Made by a program: the position numbers and the translations under genes. 64,000 nucleotides of DNA. It comes from Pelagibacteraceae bacterium AG-430-I06. Lineage in GTDB: Bacteria; Pseudomonadota; Alphaproteobacteria; Pelagibacterales; Pelagibacteraceae. Within the stretch, counting starts at the first letter, position 1; every line of letters starts with the position of its first letter. Positions 18,833-28,667 of the stretch are shown piece by piece. Location: contig QCOH01000002.1 in the NCBI GenBank assembly GCA_003209895.1, forward strand, positions 1 through 64,000, read 5' to 3'. The notes below the pieces were generated by a model. That model had not been told where the DNA came from. It was given only the letters and a program-made list of their open reading frames with translations, and did not search any database.

Positions 18833-19438
18833 ATGAAAAAAATTAGTAAGATATTAATAGGAACCAATAATAAAGGGAAATTTAAGGAGATTTCAGATTT
18901 ATTACCAAAAAAAATAAAAAAAATTTCACCAAATCAACTAAATATTTCTAGTCCTGAAGAAAATGGAAAAACTTTTATTGAAAACTCAGAAATAAAGGCG
19001 GAGTATTTTTCTCTAAAATCTAAAATGGTGACTATTTCTGATGATTCTGGATTAGAAGTAAGTTGTTTAGATGGAATGCCTGGAATTTATTCATCTAGAT
19101 GGGCTGAAGATTTAGGTGGTTTCGATAATGCAATGAAAGAAATAATTAAAAGAGTTATAAAAATAAATAAAAATAAAGATAAAAAAAATACCGAAGCCAA
19201 ATTTATTTGTGCCCTTACAATAAAATGGCCAAACGGTAAGAAAATTACAGAAATAGGCCAGGTCGAGGGAAATATTATTTCTCAACGAGGAAAAAATGGA
19301 TTTGGATATGATCAAATATTTACCCCCAAAGGTCACAAAAGAACATTTGGGGAAATGATTTATGAAGAAAAAGCTTCAATGGACCATAGGTTTTTTGCAT
19401 TTAAAAAAATAGAAAAAAAAATTAAAGATTACTTTTAA
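18833..19438 (+). CDS. rdgB: XTP/dITP diphosphatase (RdgB/HAM1 family)
   Basis: A house-cleaning pyrophosphatase that removes non-canonical purine nucleoside triphosphates. The 201-residue protein has the substrate-binding start IGTNNKGKFKEI (about residues 8-19), the catalytic ISDDSGLEVSCLDGMPGIYSS segment (in the 64-84 region), GFGYDQIFTP near 153 and an SMDHRFFAF-like end matching the usual S-HR-A. The gene sits next to grpE, a common alphaproteobacterial arrangement (usually with hrcA/rph), and overlaps the convergent LpoA-like gene by 17 bp. Confidence 0.94.
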   Translation: MKKISKILIGTNNKGKFKEISDLLPKKIKKISPNQLNISSPEENGKTFIENSEIKAEYFSLKSKMVTISDDSGLEVSCLDGMPGIYSSRWAEDLGGFDNAMKEIIKRVIKINKNKDKKNTEAKFICALTIKWPNGKKITEIGQVEGNIISQRGKNGFGYDQIFTPKGHKRTFGEMIYEEKASMDHRFFAFKKIEKKIKDYF

Positions 19439-20585
19439 CAAAAGCATTATTACTAAACTTGTATATATCAAGTTTTTGTATAATCTTATCATTTGATATC
19501 TTAAACTTTCCGATTTTTCCTTTAATTTCACTCTTGATATTGAAATCTTTTACAGAATTAATTTTAATTTTATTCGTCCAAAGATAGTATACAAGTCCAA
19601 CAGCGTCGTAAGATAATATTGCTACTTCATTTGGTTTATAATTGTAAGATTCAAAAAAATCTTTTTTATATTTTTCTAAATTTTTCAAGTTAACAGAGGG
19701 AAAATAAAAGTTCTTAATTGAACTTTCATAAAATATACTATCGTCAAACCATTGATTTGTTGAAAGTATTAAAACGTCTTTCTCTAAAACATCGGTATAA
19801 GCAAGTGATGTTAAAATACTTTTTAACCCATCTTCAAAATCTATTATTACAACAGAATCAAAATTCACGTTACCAAGCGTATGTTTTTGTTTAAGAAAAT
19901 TAAGCTCTTTTAAATCCTTATCTAAATCAGATTTTTCCAGTTTTTGAATTCTTTTCTCAAGGTTTATCTTACGTTGTTTATAATTTGTCAGTTTTTCAAT
20001 TTGTCCAGTTAGCTTTTCTGGATCATTACTATACTTATAAGCTTTTTTATTTCTAAAGCTTACTATGTTTAAATTTTTTTCAACATGTTTAGCATAAATA
20101 TTGTCAGGATAAAGTATCACTGTTTTTTTTTTCTTATTCTTTTCAATAAATTCTTTAATAGCAATTAATTGTGACTCTAAATTTATTCCCATCATTATCA
20201 CATTATTATTTACATTGGAGTCAATATTAGAAAGTGATAAAAAAATTAGATCTTTAAAATTATTTAGTTCATTAACAAAAGTAGAATCTATAGGACCAAT
20301 TATAATTTTAATTCCTTCATCTCTAAATTCCTCGCACGATTTAATAATTCTCTCTTTTTTTTCGCCAGAATCTTTTGGGTAAATTTTAATAGATTTATCT
20401 CCTATATCGTGCAAAGCCAAATTGACAGAATATAAAATTGTTTCGCCAAGTTCCTTATATTCTCCCGAGAAAGGCGCCAAAACTCCAATTTTTAAAAGAT
20501 TATCATCTTTATTTTCAATTGAAAAAACAAATGTATTAAAAGAAATTAATAAATAAGATAATACTATCTTAAAAAAGTTTTTCAT
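19422..20585 (-). CDS. Penicillin-binding protein activator (LpoA-like, periplasmic-binding-protein fold)
   Basis: A 387-residue exported protein with an N-terminal signal segment (FFKIVLSYLLISFNTFVFS). The body has the type I periplasmic-binding-protein fold: IGVLAPFSGEYKELGETILYSV in two segments, IIIGPIDSTFV and an SYDAVGLVYYLW segment near the end. This matches the C-terminal LpoA domain of penicillin-binding protein activators. Divergent rsmI and the following BON lipoprotein reproduce the conserved lpoA-rsmI-BON neighbourhood. A charged coiled insert (about 205-235) is notable. No lipobox cysteine is obvious. Confidence 0.76.
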   Translation of the reverse strand: MKNFFKIVLSYLLISFNTFVFSIENKDDNLLKIGVLAPFSGEYKELGETILYSVNLALHDIGDKSIKIYPKDSGEKKERIIKSCEEFRDEGIKIIIGPIDSTFVNELNNFKDLIFLSLSNIDSNVNNNVIMMGINLESQLIAIKEFIEKNKKKKTVILYPDNIYAKHVEKNLNIVSFRNKKAYKYSNDPEKLTGQIEKLTNYKQRKINLEKRIQKLEKSDLDKDLKELNFLKQKHTLGNVNFDSVVIIDFEDGLKSILTSLAYTDVLEKDVLILSTNQWFDDSIFYESSIKNFYFPSVNLKNLEKYKKDFFESYNYKPNEVAILSYDAVGLVYYLWTNKIKINSVKDFNIKSEIKGKIGKFKISNDKIIQKLDIYKFSNNAFVKSNL

Positions 20586-20588
20586 ATT

Positions 20589-21428
20589 ATGACTAATTTT
20601 CTACCAGGTTTATACATAGTTTCAACTCCTATAGGTAACTTAGAGGATATTACATTGAGAGCTTTAAGTGTATTAAAAAATTCAGATCAAATACTTTGTG
20701 AGGATACCAGAAGGTCAATTAAACTATTAAATCATTATAATATAAAAAAAAAATTAGTTTCAAATCATAAATTTAATGAAAAGAAAATTTTAAAATCTAT
20801 AATTGAATTTATTCAAAAAGGAAAAATAGTATCAATTATTTCAGATGCAGGCACACCATTAATATCAGATCCAGGGCTAATTCTTCTTAAAGAATGTATA
20901 GATAAAAAAATAAGTATATTTCCGATTCCAGGTGTTTCAGCAATAACAACAGCTGTAAGCATGTCTGGTTTTGATGATAAATATTTTTTTTATGGCTTTT
21001 TACCAAAAAAAAATAAAGAATTAGAAAAAGTTTTTAAAGAAATCCAAAACTATAACTTTAATGTTGTTTTTTTTGTTTCAGCTAAAAAAGTAAATTTTTA
21101 TATAAAATATTTTAAAAAATTTTTTAAAGGTAGAGAAATTTTTGTTGCAAGAGAGATGACCAAATTACATGAAACTTTTTACCGTCAAGATGTCGAAACT
21201 TTTGATGGTTTTCAAGAAGATATTAAGGGTGAAATAACCCTTATATTATCAAAAAAAAAGGGGAATATATCTGATCAAGAAATATTAGACAAAAAAAAAT
21301 TAAATGTTGAAATCTCTAAGTATTTAAAGAGATATACTTTAAAAGACGTTGTAAAACTGATATCAGAGAAAAATGATTTGTCCAAAAAAAAAGTTTACGA
21401 ATTATGTTTAAAATTAAAAAAAAAATAA
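20589..21428 (+). CDS. rsmI: 16S rRNA (cytidine-1402-2'-O)-methyltransferase RsmI
   Basis: A tetrapyrrole-methylase-fold enzyme that methylates the ribose of C1402 in the 16S rRNA decoding centre. The 279-residue protein has YIVSTPIGNLEDITLRAL (about residues 8-25), EDTRRSIKLLNHY, the SDAGTPLISDPG glycine-rich SAM motif (about 83-94) and PGVSAITTAVSMSG. The C-terminal extension is very Lys-rich. The start lies 3 bp from the divergent LpoA-like gene and the end overlaps the BON lipoprotein gene by 25 bp. Confidence 0.95.
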   Translation: MTNFLPGLYIVSTPIGNLEDITLRALSVLKNSDQILCEDTRRSIKLLNHYNIKKKLVSNHKFNEKKILKSIIEFIQKGKIVSIISDAGTPLISDPGLILLKECIDKKISIFPIPGVSAITTAVSMSGFDDKYFFYGFLPKKNKELEKVFKEIQNYNFNVVFFVSAKKVNFYIKYFKKFFKGREIFVAREMTKLHETFYRQDVETFDGFQEDIKGEITLILSKKKGNISDQEILDKKKLNVEISKYLKRYTLKDVVKLISEKNDLSKKKVYELCLKLKKK

Positions 21429-22015
21429 ATCATTTTTTTATAATTTTTACTTTCTTATTTTATTTAAATGGATGTGTAGGAAGTTCATCTGTTGGAATTT
21501 TTGGATCAGGGGTGAGCATCGCTTATGATCCTCGAACAGTTGGTATGCAAATTGATGACTCAATTATGCAAAAAAATCTTGGAGCAAGATTAGCCTTAAA
21601 TGATAAAAAATACTTGATTTATATAAATACAAAAGTTCTAGATGGAAATATATTTTTATCAGGGAAAGTAGATGAACCGGAAGAAAAACTTAAAGTTATA
21701 AAATTAGCTTGGGAAACCAAAGGTGTAAGGTCGGTTAAAACAGCTATTACCATTAAAGGTGAAACTAGTTTCAAAAATTCTGCCAAAGATGCTTTAATAA
21801 CAACACAATTAAAAACCGCAATGATTTTTAGTAAAGACATCAAGGCAACTAATTATAATTTGGACACAATTAATGGAAAAGTTTATATTTTTGGTATTGC
21901 AATGACATCAGATGAAAAGAGAAAAGTTGTGGATGAAGCAAAACAAATTCATGGGGTAGAATCAGTTATACCAAGCATTATACAAGTTAGCGACCTCAGT
22001 AGAAACAAATCCTAA
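21404..22015 (+). CDS. BON-domain lipoprotein (DolP/YraP-like)
   Basis: A 203-residue outer-membrane-type lipoprotein. The signal peptide ends with FYLNGCVGSS, a clear lipobox. Two BON domains follow (about residues 50-115 and 125-195), each with the typical V-x-GKVDEPEEKLKVIKLAWETKGV or VYIFGIAMTSDEKRKVV pattern. The E. coli counterpart DolP/YraP supports outer-membrane integrity and lies in the same rsmI-lpoA neighbourhood. The start codon lies within the end of rsmI, suggesting translational coupling. Confidence 0.86.
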   Translation: MFKIKKKINHFFIIFTFLFYLNGCVGSSSVGIFGSGVSIAYDPRTVGMQIDDSIMQKNLGARLALNDKKYLIYINTKVLDGNIFLSGKVDEPEEKLKVIKLAWETKGVRSVKTAITIKGETSFKNSAKDALITTQLKTAMIFSKDIKATNYNLDTINGKVYIFGIAMTSDEKRKVVDEAKQIHGVESVIPSIIQVSDLSRNKS

Positions 22016-24303
22016 TTTTTCTTATTTTTGTAATCGATAACTTCAGACGAGTATGCAGCAACAGAAGCTAAGTTCAAAATATCATTAGGCGAAGATCTTA
22101 AGGGAGCAATTTCTATTGGTAAACCTAGTCCAATCAACAAAGGGCCAATAATTTTTGCGCCACCTAAAGTCTTCATTAATTTTGTTGAGATGGCTGCGCT
22201 GTGTAGAGCGGGCATTATTAAAATATTTGCACTTCCTACAATTTTAGAAAAAGGATATGTTTCTTTATATTTAGGGTTTAAAGCTACATCAGGCTGCATT
22301 TCACCATCAAAATCAAAATCTACACCTGTTTTTTTTAAAGTCTCAATAGCCTCACGCACGTGCTTGGTGTTTCTAGATGTTGGTTTGCCAAAAGTAGAGT
22401 GGGATAAGAAAGCTACTTTAGGATCAAAACCAAACAATTTAGCAACTCTAACACTAGACATTGCAATCTTTATAAGATCTTTTGAGGATGGAAAGTCATT
22501 TACTTGGGTATCAGCAATAAATACAGTTTTTTTCGGAGTGACTAGCATGTTAAGACCAAATAAAATTTCTCCAGGACGAGCATCTACAACTTTATTTAAA
22601 CTTTCTATAGAAGCGGCGTAGTGTCTGATATTACCTGTCACCATGGCATCAGCATCACCACATTCGACCATCGACGATCCCCATATTACTCTATCATTTC
22701 TTATCATTCGATCGACATCTCTCTCTAAAAGACCTTTTCTTTGTAATTTTGAATATAAATTTTTAGAATATCTCTCTCTTTTTTCTTTATCTGTAGAATT
22801 TACAATATTTATTTTGTAATTCTCATCAAGACCTATTTCTTTTAATTGCTCCTTCACTCTTTTTTCGTTCCCAATTACAACCGGAGTTCCTAACCGGCTA
22901 TTTTTAAAAGCAACAGCAGCTTTAAGCATATTTTCATCTTCGCCTTCTGCAAAGACAACTTTTTTAGGTCTTTTCTTAACCTGAGAATTTATTCCCTGCA
23001 TTATACTCATCGATGGATCAAGTCTATTTGCCAATTGATCTTTATAAGCTTCTATATCTAAAATTTTTTTTCTAGCAACACCACTTTTCATAGCAGCGTC
23101 GGCAACAGCAGCAGGTATTCTACTAATTAATCTAGGATCAAAAGTAGATGGAATAATGTATTCTTTACCATAATGTGGCCTTTCTCCACCGTAAGCGTTT
23201 ACTACTTCATCGGGAACTTCTTCTCTTGCTAACGCGGCTATAGATTTTGCAGCAGCTATTTTCATTTCTTCATTAATTTCCTTTGCTCTAACATCTAAAG
23301 CTCCTCGAAATATATACGGAAACCCAATTAAGTTATTTACTTGGTTTGGATAGTCTGATCTACCAGTCGCGACTATTGCGTCTGATCTTACCTCGTCTAC
23401 TAACTCTGGTTTTATTTCTGGGTCAGGATTAGCACAAGCGAATATTATTGGATTTTTTGCCATGGACTTTACCATCTCTTTATCTAAAACATTCTTTGCC
23501 GACAAACCTAAAAAAATATCTGCACCTTTAATCGCCTCTTTAAGATTTCTGAGTTTAGTTTCAACAGCATACGCTGACTTAAATTGATCTACATTATCTC
23601 TTCCTTTATAAATTACTCCTTTTCTATCAAGCATTATTATATTTTGTGTTTTAATACCTATGCTTTTAAAAAGATTTGCACACGCCAATGCAGAAGCACC
23701 CGCACCATTGATGACTATTTTAACATCACCAGGTTTTTTATTAGACAAATCTAGAGCATTAATAAGTGCTGCGCAGGTTATAATTGCTGTACCATGTTGA
23801 TCGTCATGAAATATAGGTATATCTAAAGTTTCTCTTAATTTTCGTTCAATTATAAAACAATCTGGAGCAGCAATATCTTCTAAGTTTATACCCCCAAAAC
23901 TATTTCCAATATTCTGTATACATTTTATTATTTCATCAGAATTTTTATTATCTATCTCAATATCAATTGCATCTATATCTGCAAAACGTTTAAATAAAAC
24001 AGCTTTACCCTCCATCACAGGTTTAGACGCAAGAGCCCCTAAATCCCCAAGACCTAAAATTGCTGAACCATTACTTATGACTGCTACCAGGTTTCCTTTA
24101 CTTGTATATTCATATGCTGCATCAGGATTTTTAGAAATTTCCATAACTGGGACTGCAACGCCGGGAGAATAGGCTAAAGAAAGGTCTCTTTTAGTTGTTA
24201 AAGATTTCGAGGAAACAATCTCAATTTTGCCAGACTTTCCTTTATTATGAAAGTCTAATGCCTCTTTATCAGTGTAATGATCAATTTTTGATTTTTTTGT
24301 CAT
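22012..24303 (-). CDS. maeB: NADP-dependent malic enzyme with phosphotransacetylase-like domain
   Basis: Oxidative decarboxylation of malate to pyruvate with NADP. The N-terminal malic-enzyme module (about residues 1-430) has SLAYSPGVAVPV, GDLGALASKPVMEGKAVLFKRFADIDA (in segments) and the NAD(P) motif INGAGASALACANLF. The C-terminal phosphotransacetylase-like domain (about 440-763) is a regulatory fusion common in Proteobacteria, where acetyl-CoA is a known effector. I chose ATG at 24303 (MTKKSKIDHYTDKEALDFH); an upstream in-frame start at 24333 would add ten residues. The gene is divergent from murJ, with 57 bp between starts. Confidence 0.95.
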   Translation of the reverse strand: MTKKSKIDHYTDKEALDFHNKGKSGKIEIVSSKSLTTKRDLSLAYSPGVAVPVMEISKNPDAAYEYTSKGNLVAVISNGSAILGLGDLGALASKPVMEGKAVLFKRFADIDAIDIEIDNKNSDEIIKCIQNIGNSFGGINLEDIAAPDCFIIERKLRETLDIPIFHDDQHGTAIITCAALINALDLSNKKPGDVKIVINGAGASALACANLFKSIGIKTQNIIMLDRKGVIYKGRDNVDQFKSAYAVETKLRNLKEAIKGADIFLGLSAKNVLDKEMVKSMAKNPIIFACANPDPEIKPELVDEVRSDAIVATGRSDYPNQVNNLIGFPYIFRGALDVRAKEINEEMKIAAAKSIAALAREEVPDEVVNAYGGERPHYGKEYIIPSTFDPRLISRIPAAVADAAMKSGVARKKILDIEAYKDQLANRLDPSMSIMQGINSQVKKRPKKVVFAEGEDENMLKAAVAFKNSRLGTPVVIGNEKRVKEQLKEIGLDENYKINIVNSTDKEKRERYSKNLYSKLQRKGLLERDVDRMIRNDRVIWGSSMVECGDADAMVTGNIRHYAASIESLNKVVDARPGEILFGLNMLVTPKKTVFIADTQVNDFPSSKDLIKIAMSSVRVAKLFGFDPKVAFLSHSTFGKPTSRNTKHVREAIETLKKTGVDFDFDGEMQPDVALNPKYKETYPFSKIVGSANILIMPALHSAAISTKLMKTLGGAKIIGPLLIGLGLPIEIAPLRSSPNDILNLASVAAYSSEVIDYKNKKN

Positions 24304-24360
24304 TAAAATTTGAGTATGTAATATAAATGACATTTAATCACTAATAATTTTGGCCTAATT

Positions 24361-25887
24361 ATGAATTTATTGACTTCAACGTCGGTTTTTAGTTTTTATA
24401 CTTTGTTAAGTAGAGTTTTAGGCTATATCAGGGACATTTTAATAGCCATCTTTTTGGGTACGAGTGTTTTTGCTGATGCATTTTTTGTAGCTTTTAGAAT
24501 TCCAAATACTTTTAGGAGATTATTTGCCGAAGGCACATTTAACGCAGCGTTTATTCCAAGCTACTCTCAAGAAAAACTCAAAGGTGAAAAAGATGGAAAA
24601 AAGTTTGCTGACGAGGTATTCAGTCTTCTACTATTTGTTCTATTTTTTTTAATTTTACTTGTAGAGATATTCGCTCCTTTTCTAGTTTACCTTATTGCCC
24701 CGGGTTTTTATGATAGTCCTGAAAAATTTAGTTTAGCTACTGAATTTACAAGAATAACTTTTCCCTTCCTTCTTTTTGTATGTTTGTCCTCAATGCTTGC
24801 AGGAATATTAAACACAAACAATAAGTTTGCTGTTGCCGCAGCTGCTCCAATTATTCTTAATTTAATATTAATTTTATCGATGGTATTATCTTTTTATTTA
24901 AACCAAAATTTTGCAAGAAATTTATCAATCGGGGTAACTTTATCAGGTATATTTCAATTAATAATTTTATTCATTTTTACTAAAAAATTTTATTTTCCTT
25001 CAATAAAATTTTTTTTTAAAATTGAAAAAAGCTTAAAAAACTTTTTTAAAAAACTTATGCCAAGTATTTTCTCATCTGGTATTACACAAATAAATATACT
25101 TATTGGAACTATCATTGCATCATTTCAATCTGGCGCAGTATCTTATCTTTATTATGCCGATAGAGTTTATCAAATTAATTTAGCAATAGCTGGTATAGCA
25201 GTAGGGACGGTTGTTCTCCCAAGTCTCTCAAAAAGTATAAAATTAAATGATCAAAATTCTGTAAATATTATTCAAAATAAATCAATGGAATTATCGCTAC
25301 TTCTTTCGTTGCCAGCTACATTCGGATTGTTAATTGCTTCTAATCAAATAACAAGTTCTCTATTTGGTTATGGATCTTTTGATGCCAAAGATATTATCAA
25401 TACATCTTTAGCAATAAAATATTTTGCATTAGGAGTTCCAGCTTTTGCTTTGGTCAAAGTTTTATCAAATTTTTATTTTGCTAGAGATAATACAAAATCT
25501 CCATTTTATATATCTTTTATAGGTATGATAATTAACATACTTATAAGCGTATCTTTATTCAAAAAATATGGTTTTATAATAATACCAATAGCAACATCGA
25601 TCTCTACTTGGATAATTGTTATTATTTATTTCTATTCATTAAACAGAAAAAAATTTATTAATTTTGAAAATAAATTATTAAAAAATCTTTTAAAAATTTC
25701 CTTTGCTGTAATCTTAATGTGTTTTTGCCTATATTTTAGTTTAGATTATTTTGAGGATAAGTTTGAATATAGTTATAATTTTAAATTAATTTATTTATTA
25801 ATTGTGGTAGGTTTATCAGCAGGTGTTTATCTTATTACAACAAATCTTTTGGGAGTATTAAACTTAAAAAGCTATAAATTTAAATGA
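24361..25887 (+). CDS. murJ: Lipid II flippase MurJ
   Basis: An inner-membrane flippase moving lipid II to the periplasmic side for peptidoglycan synthesis. The 508-residue, very hydrophobic protein fits the 14-helix MurJ/MviN architecture. The N-terminus has [37 protein letters not shown] and [11 protein letters not shown], the family's most conserved segments with the functionally important arginines. It overlaps trpS by 4 bp, a pairing seen in several Alphaproteobacteria. Confidence 0.96.
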   Translation: MNLLTSTSVFSFYTLLSRVLGYIRDILIAIFLGTSVFADAFFVAFRIPNTFRRLFAEGTFNAAFIPSYSQEKLKGEKDGKKFADEVFSLLLFVLFFLILLVEIFAPFLVYLIAPGFYDSPEKFSLATEFTRITFPFLLFVCLSSMLAGILNTNNKFAVAAAAPIILNLILILSMVLSFYLNQNFARNLSIGVTLSGIFQLIILFIFTKKFYFPSIKFFFKIEKSLKNFFKKLMPSIFSSGITQINILIGTIIASFQSGAVSYLYYADRVYQINLAIAGIAVGTVVLPSLSKSIKLNDQNSVNIIQNKSMELSLLLSLPATFGLLIASNQITSSLFGYGSFDAKDIINTSLAIKYFALGVPAFALVKVLSNFYFARDNTKSPFYISFIGMIINILISVSLFKKYGFIIIPIATSISTWIIVIIYFYSLNRKKFINFENKLLKNLLKISFAVILMCFCLYFSLDYFEDKFEYSYNFKLIYLLIVVGLSAGVYLITTNLLGVLNLKSYKFK

Positions 25888-26780
25888 GTATAAAACATAA
25901 TGACATTGTCTTCTCAGGAGTTCAGCCGACCGGCAGCTTGCATTTAGGAAATTATTTAGGAGCTATGAAAAATTTTGTAGATTTACAAACAAAAATGACG
26001 AGTATTTATTGTGTAGTAGATCTCCACGCGATAACTGTATTTAAAAAACCAAGTGAACTTCGGGATAACATTTTAGAGACCACCGCAGGTTTTCTTGCAT
26101 GTGGTTTAGATTTTAAAAAGAGTATAATTTTTAATCAATCTTCTGTTAGTGGACATAGCGAGTTAGCTTGGATCCTTAACTGCATAGCTAGAGTTGGTTG
26201 GATGAATAGAATGACGCAATTTAAGGAAAAGGCTGGCTCAAATAAAGAAAATGCCAGTGTAGGATTATATATCTATCCAAATTTGATGGCGGCAGATATA
26301 CTTTTGTATAAAGCAACTCATGTTCCGGTGGGTGATGATCAAAAGCAACATTTAGAACTCGCAAGAGATATTGCACAAAAGTTCAATAATGATTTTAATA
26401 ATTCAAATTTTTTTCCATTGCCCGAACCCTTAATACAAAAAAATATTTCAAGAGTTATGAGTTTAAGGGATGGAAAAAAAAAGATGAGTAAATCTGATGA
26501 CTCAGAATACTCAAGAATAGGTCTTGATGATAGCGAGGACGAAATTAAAAAAAAAATTAAAAAGGCAAAAACAGATTCCCTACCAATTCCTGGAAATTTA
26601 TTAGATTTAAAAAACAGACCTGAGGCCTTAAACCTTTTAAACATTTATTCTTTTTTAACTAATTCAAAATTAGAAAATACTTTGAAATTGATGGAAGGGA
26701 AGGATTTTTCTAAATTTAAAAATGAGTTATCTGATGTAATTATTTCAACGATTTGTCCAATTGGAAAAAAAAATAAATAG
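25884..26780 (+). CDS. trpS: Tryptophan--tRNA ligase, frameshifted at a poly-A tract
   Basis: A class I synthetase charging tRNA-Trp. The 298-residue frame has [17 protein letters not shown] (HIGH region, about residues 11-27), the middle catalytic [15 protein letters not shown] and the KKMSKSDDS loop (about 197-205). It stops early at 26778-26780 directly after a run of nine A's (26765-26773). With one A fewer, the frame continues to a TGA at 26893-26895 and adds a normal TrpRS C-terminus (LKEGTTKASSIAEKNLKEVK), giving 336 residues, the usual family length. The loss is therefore probably a sequencing error, a recent mutation, or corrected by slippage on the A-run. Confidence 0.93.
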   Translation: MSIKHNDIVFSGVQPTGSLHLGNYLGAMKNFVDLQTKMTSIYCVVDLHAITVFKKPSELRDNILETTAGFLACGLDFKKSIIFNQSSVSGHSELAWILNCIARVGWMNRMTQFKEKAGSNKENASVGLYIYPNLMAADILLYKATHVPVGDDQKQHLELARDIAQKFNNDFNNSNFFPLPEPLIQKNISRVMSLRDGKKKMSKSDDSEYSRIGLDDSEDEIKKKIKKAKTDSLPIPGNLLDLKNRPEALNLLNIYSFLTNSKLENTLKLMEGKDFSKFKNELSDVIISTICPIGKKNK

Positions 26781-26895
26781 TTTAAAAAAAGATAAAACTT
26801 ATTTATTAAATATTTTAAAAGAAGGAACTACTAAAGCCAGTTCTATTGCTGAAAAAAACCTCAAAGAAGTAAAAGAAATCGTGGGTTTTGTGTGA
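26765..26895 (+). other. A9 slippage tract and out-of-frame trpS C-terminal coding segment
   Basis: Nine consecutive A's at 26765-26773 precede the premature TAG. From this point to 26895 the shifted frame is open and encodes the last 38 or so residues of a normal TrpRS. No independent start codon is needed to explain this segment. One inserted A is the only difference from an intact gene. Confidence 0.85.
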
Positions 26896-26909
26896 CAATA
26901 TAATTGTCA
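26893..26909. promoter_or_regulatory. 17-bp perfect inverted repeat upstream of the Nfu gene
   Basis: TGACAAT and ATTGTCA flank ATA, a perfect 7+3+7 palindrome centred 38 bp upstream of the preferred nfu ATG. It begins in the restored trpS stop codon. It looks like a dimeric repressor or activator site; an iron/Fe-S-responsive regulator would fit the downstream gene, but the spacing is not the RirA iron-rhodo-box (TGA-N9-TCA). It lacks a T-tract, so it is not a terminator. Confidence 0.45.
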
Positions 26910-26938
26910 ATTAATTTAACGTTGTGTTAAAATTAAAT

Positions 26939-27496
26939 ATGATTCAAATTGAAAATACCCCTAACCCTAATGCATTAAAATTTCTATCAGAAAATGTTGT
27001 TTCTGAAGTTGGAACCAAAGAATTTCAAAAAGCCAAAATGTCCGAAGTTAACAACAATTTTGTAAAGACCATATTAAACATTGATGGTGTTGAACTAGTA
27101 TTGTTATCAGATAATTTTTTAAGTGTAAAAAAAGAGGAAAATGCGAATTGGGAAAATATTAAACCGTCTATAATTTCGCACCTAAACGATTATTTTCAAA
27201 CTTACAAAAAGCCAATTTTAATTAAAGATACAATAGAAAATAAAAAATTAGAAATTAAAAAAAGTAGCAATGAAATTGTAAATCAAATAAACGAAGTTTT
27301 AGAGACAAAGATTAAACCAGCGGTCGCAAGGGACGGAGGAGATATAGAATTCGTTTCGTTTGAAAAAGGAGTTGTTAAAGTTAAACTAAAAGGTAGTTGT
27401 TCTGGTTGCCCAAGTTCTATGATGACTTTAAAAAAAGGGGTTCAGAATCTTTTAAAACATTATGTGCAAGGCGTGGAATCTGTAGAAGCAATCTAA
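26939..27496 (+). CDS. Nfu-type Fe-S cluster scaffold/carrier protein
   Basis: A 185-residue iron-sulfur cluster carrier. The N-terminal Nfu_N domain begins IQIENTPNPNALKFL, and the C-terminal NifU-like domain has DGGDIEFVSFEKGVVKVKL followed by the cluster-binding GSCSGCPSS (CxxC, about residue 153). I prefer the ATG at 26939 because family members start directly before this N-terminal motif; a GTG at 26924 is an alternative. Close linkage to tsaB, fur and miaB downstream resembles other Alphaproteobacteria. MiaB itself is a Fe-S enzyme. Confidence 0.94.
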   Translation: MIQIENTPNPNALKFLSENVVSEVGTKEFQKAKMSEVNNNFVKTILNIDGVELVLLSDNFLSVKKEENANWENIKPSIISHLNDYFQTYKKPILIKDTIENKKLEIKKSSNEIVNQINEVLETKIKPAVARDGGDIEFVSFEKGVVKVKLKGSCSGCPSSMMTLKKGVQNLLKHYVQGVESVEAI

Positions 27497-27503
27497 ATTG
27501 TAA

Positions 27504-28667
27504 ATGAAAAAAAACGTACCTTATAGAGATCAATTAATAGAATTATCTAAACTCTATAAAATTCAGGAAATAAAGTCATACATAAATTCAAAAAAAAAAT
27601 TAACTACATCACAGATTGAATTAATTTTGCTTAAAAATAAAGTAAGATTACCCGAACAGGGTTACAGTAAAAAACGCGTCGCAGAAATTAAGTTTAAAGA
27701 ACAGGTTTTAACAAACTTATTAATCACATGTTCTTTGATTATTTTTCTTGTGAGCATTGTAAGCATCAAACCTTATGTTAAAACTATTGCAAATCAAATA
27801 AAGTTCACTTACGTAGCAAAAGAATACAAAACGAATGAAAAATTTCCATTAGAGAATAATTCTAAAAATAAAAATGTGGAAAAAGATAATAAGATTAGTC
27901 TAGATACTAGAATAACTCTGAACTTATTTGAAAACTTAAAGTATGATTTAGATAGGATTAGACTAGGTCAAAGCGTTAAACCTGTGTATCTTTCTAAGCT
28001 TCCTCCAGATCTTAAAAATATAAAGAGTAACTCAAAAAAAAAGGATACTTTTATTAAAATAATTTTACCTTTGATAATTGATGAAAATAATAAAATTTTA
28101 GAGAATAGAAAAAAACTTTTTAAAATTTTGGCAAAACCAGTGAATTCAATGGGAGAAAAGCGTTGGCTTAAAAGACGTTATGAAGATTATCAGATTAAAA
28201 ACGAAGATATAGCAGAATTGAAATTGCGAATGGATAAAATACCTGTTTCATTAGCATTAGCTCAAGCAGCAAAAGAGAGTGGTTGGGGCACTTCAAGATT
28301 TGCTTTAGAGGGCAACGCTATGTTTGGTCAATGGACATACGGAAAAGATGGAATAAAACCAAAAGATAGCGAAGGCAAAGGTCATAAAATATTAAAGTTT
28401 CCCATGCTGAGATCTTCAATAGTTGCTTATCAAAGAAATTTAAATACTCATAAAGCTTACTCAGATTTCAGAAGTAAAAGAGCAGATTTAAGAAAAAATA
28501 ATAAAAAAATATCTGGATTGGATCTAGTTATTTATTTGGAAAGTTATGCTGCAACCGGTAAAGAATATGTTAAAACTCTAAAAAATATTATATCTCAAAA
28601 TAAACTAACCGATTTTGATAATGCAATCCTAATGAACACAAATAAAGACTCCTCATTAGTTTTATAA
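27504..28667 (+). CDS. Bax-like glucosaminidase-domain membrane protein
   Basis: A 387-residue putative peptidoglycan hydrolase. A single membrane segment (about residues 70-90, LITCSLIIFLVSIVSI) separates a short basic cytoplasmic head from a periplasmic part. The C-terminal domain (about 240-375) has the Bax/glucosaminidase signature: VSLALAQAAKESGWGTSRFA with the catalytic Glu, EGNAMFGQWTY, and AYQRNLNTHKAYSDFR. It starts 7 bp after the Nfu gene and converges on the deacetylase gene with a 6-bp overlap. Substrate is inferred from the family. Confidence 0.85.
   Translation: MKKNVPYRDQLIELSKLYKIQEIKSYINSKKKLTTSQIELILLKNKVRLPEQGYSKKRVAEIKFKEQVLTNLLITCSLIIFLVSIVSIKPYVKTIANQIKFTYVAKEYKTNEKFPLENNSKNKNVEKDNKISLDTRITLNLFENLKYDLDRIRLGQSVKPVYLSKLPPDLKNIKSNSKKKDTFIKIILPLIIDENNKILENRKKLFKILAKPVNSMGEKRWLKRRYEDYQIKNEDIAELKLRMDKIPVSLALAQAAKESGWGTSRFALEGNAMFGQWTYGKDGIKPKDSEGKGHKILKFPMLRSSIVAYQRNLNTHKAYSDFRSKRADLRKNNKKISGLDLVIYLESYAATGKEYVKTLKNIISQNKLTDFDNAILMNTNKDSSLVL

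Noticed and set aside
22355..22370. CACGTG core in maeB
   Set aside because: Flanks are GC and GC (GCACGTGC) and lack the TTT/AAA arms of parS; a chance hexamer.
26896..26938. Terminator after trpS
   Set aside because: The inverted repeat here is AT-rich, has no following T-tract and is better explained as an operator for the Nfu gene.
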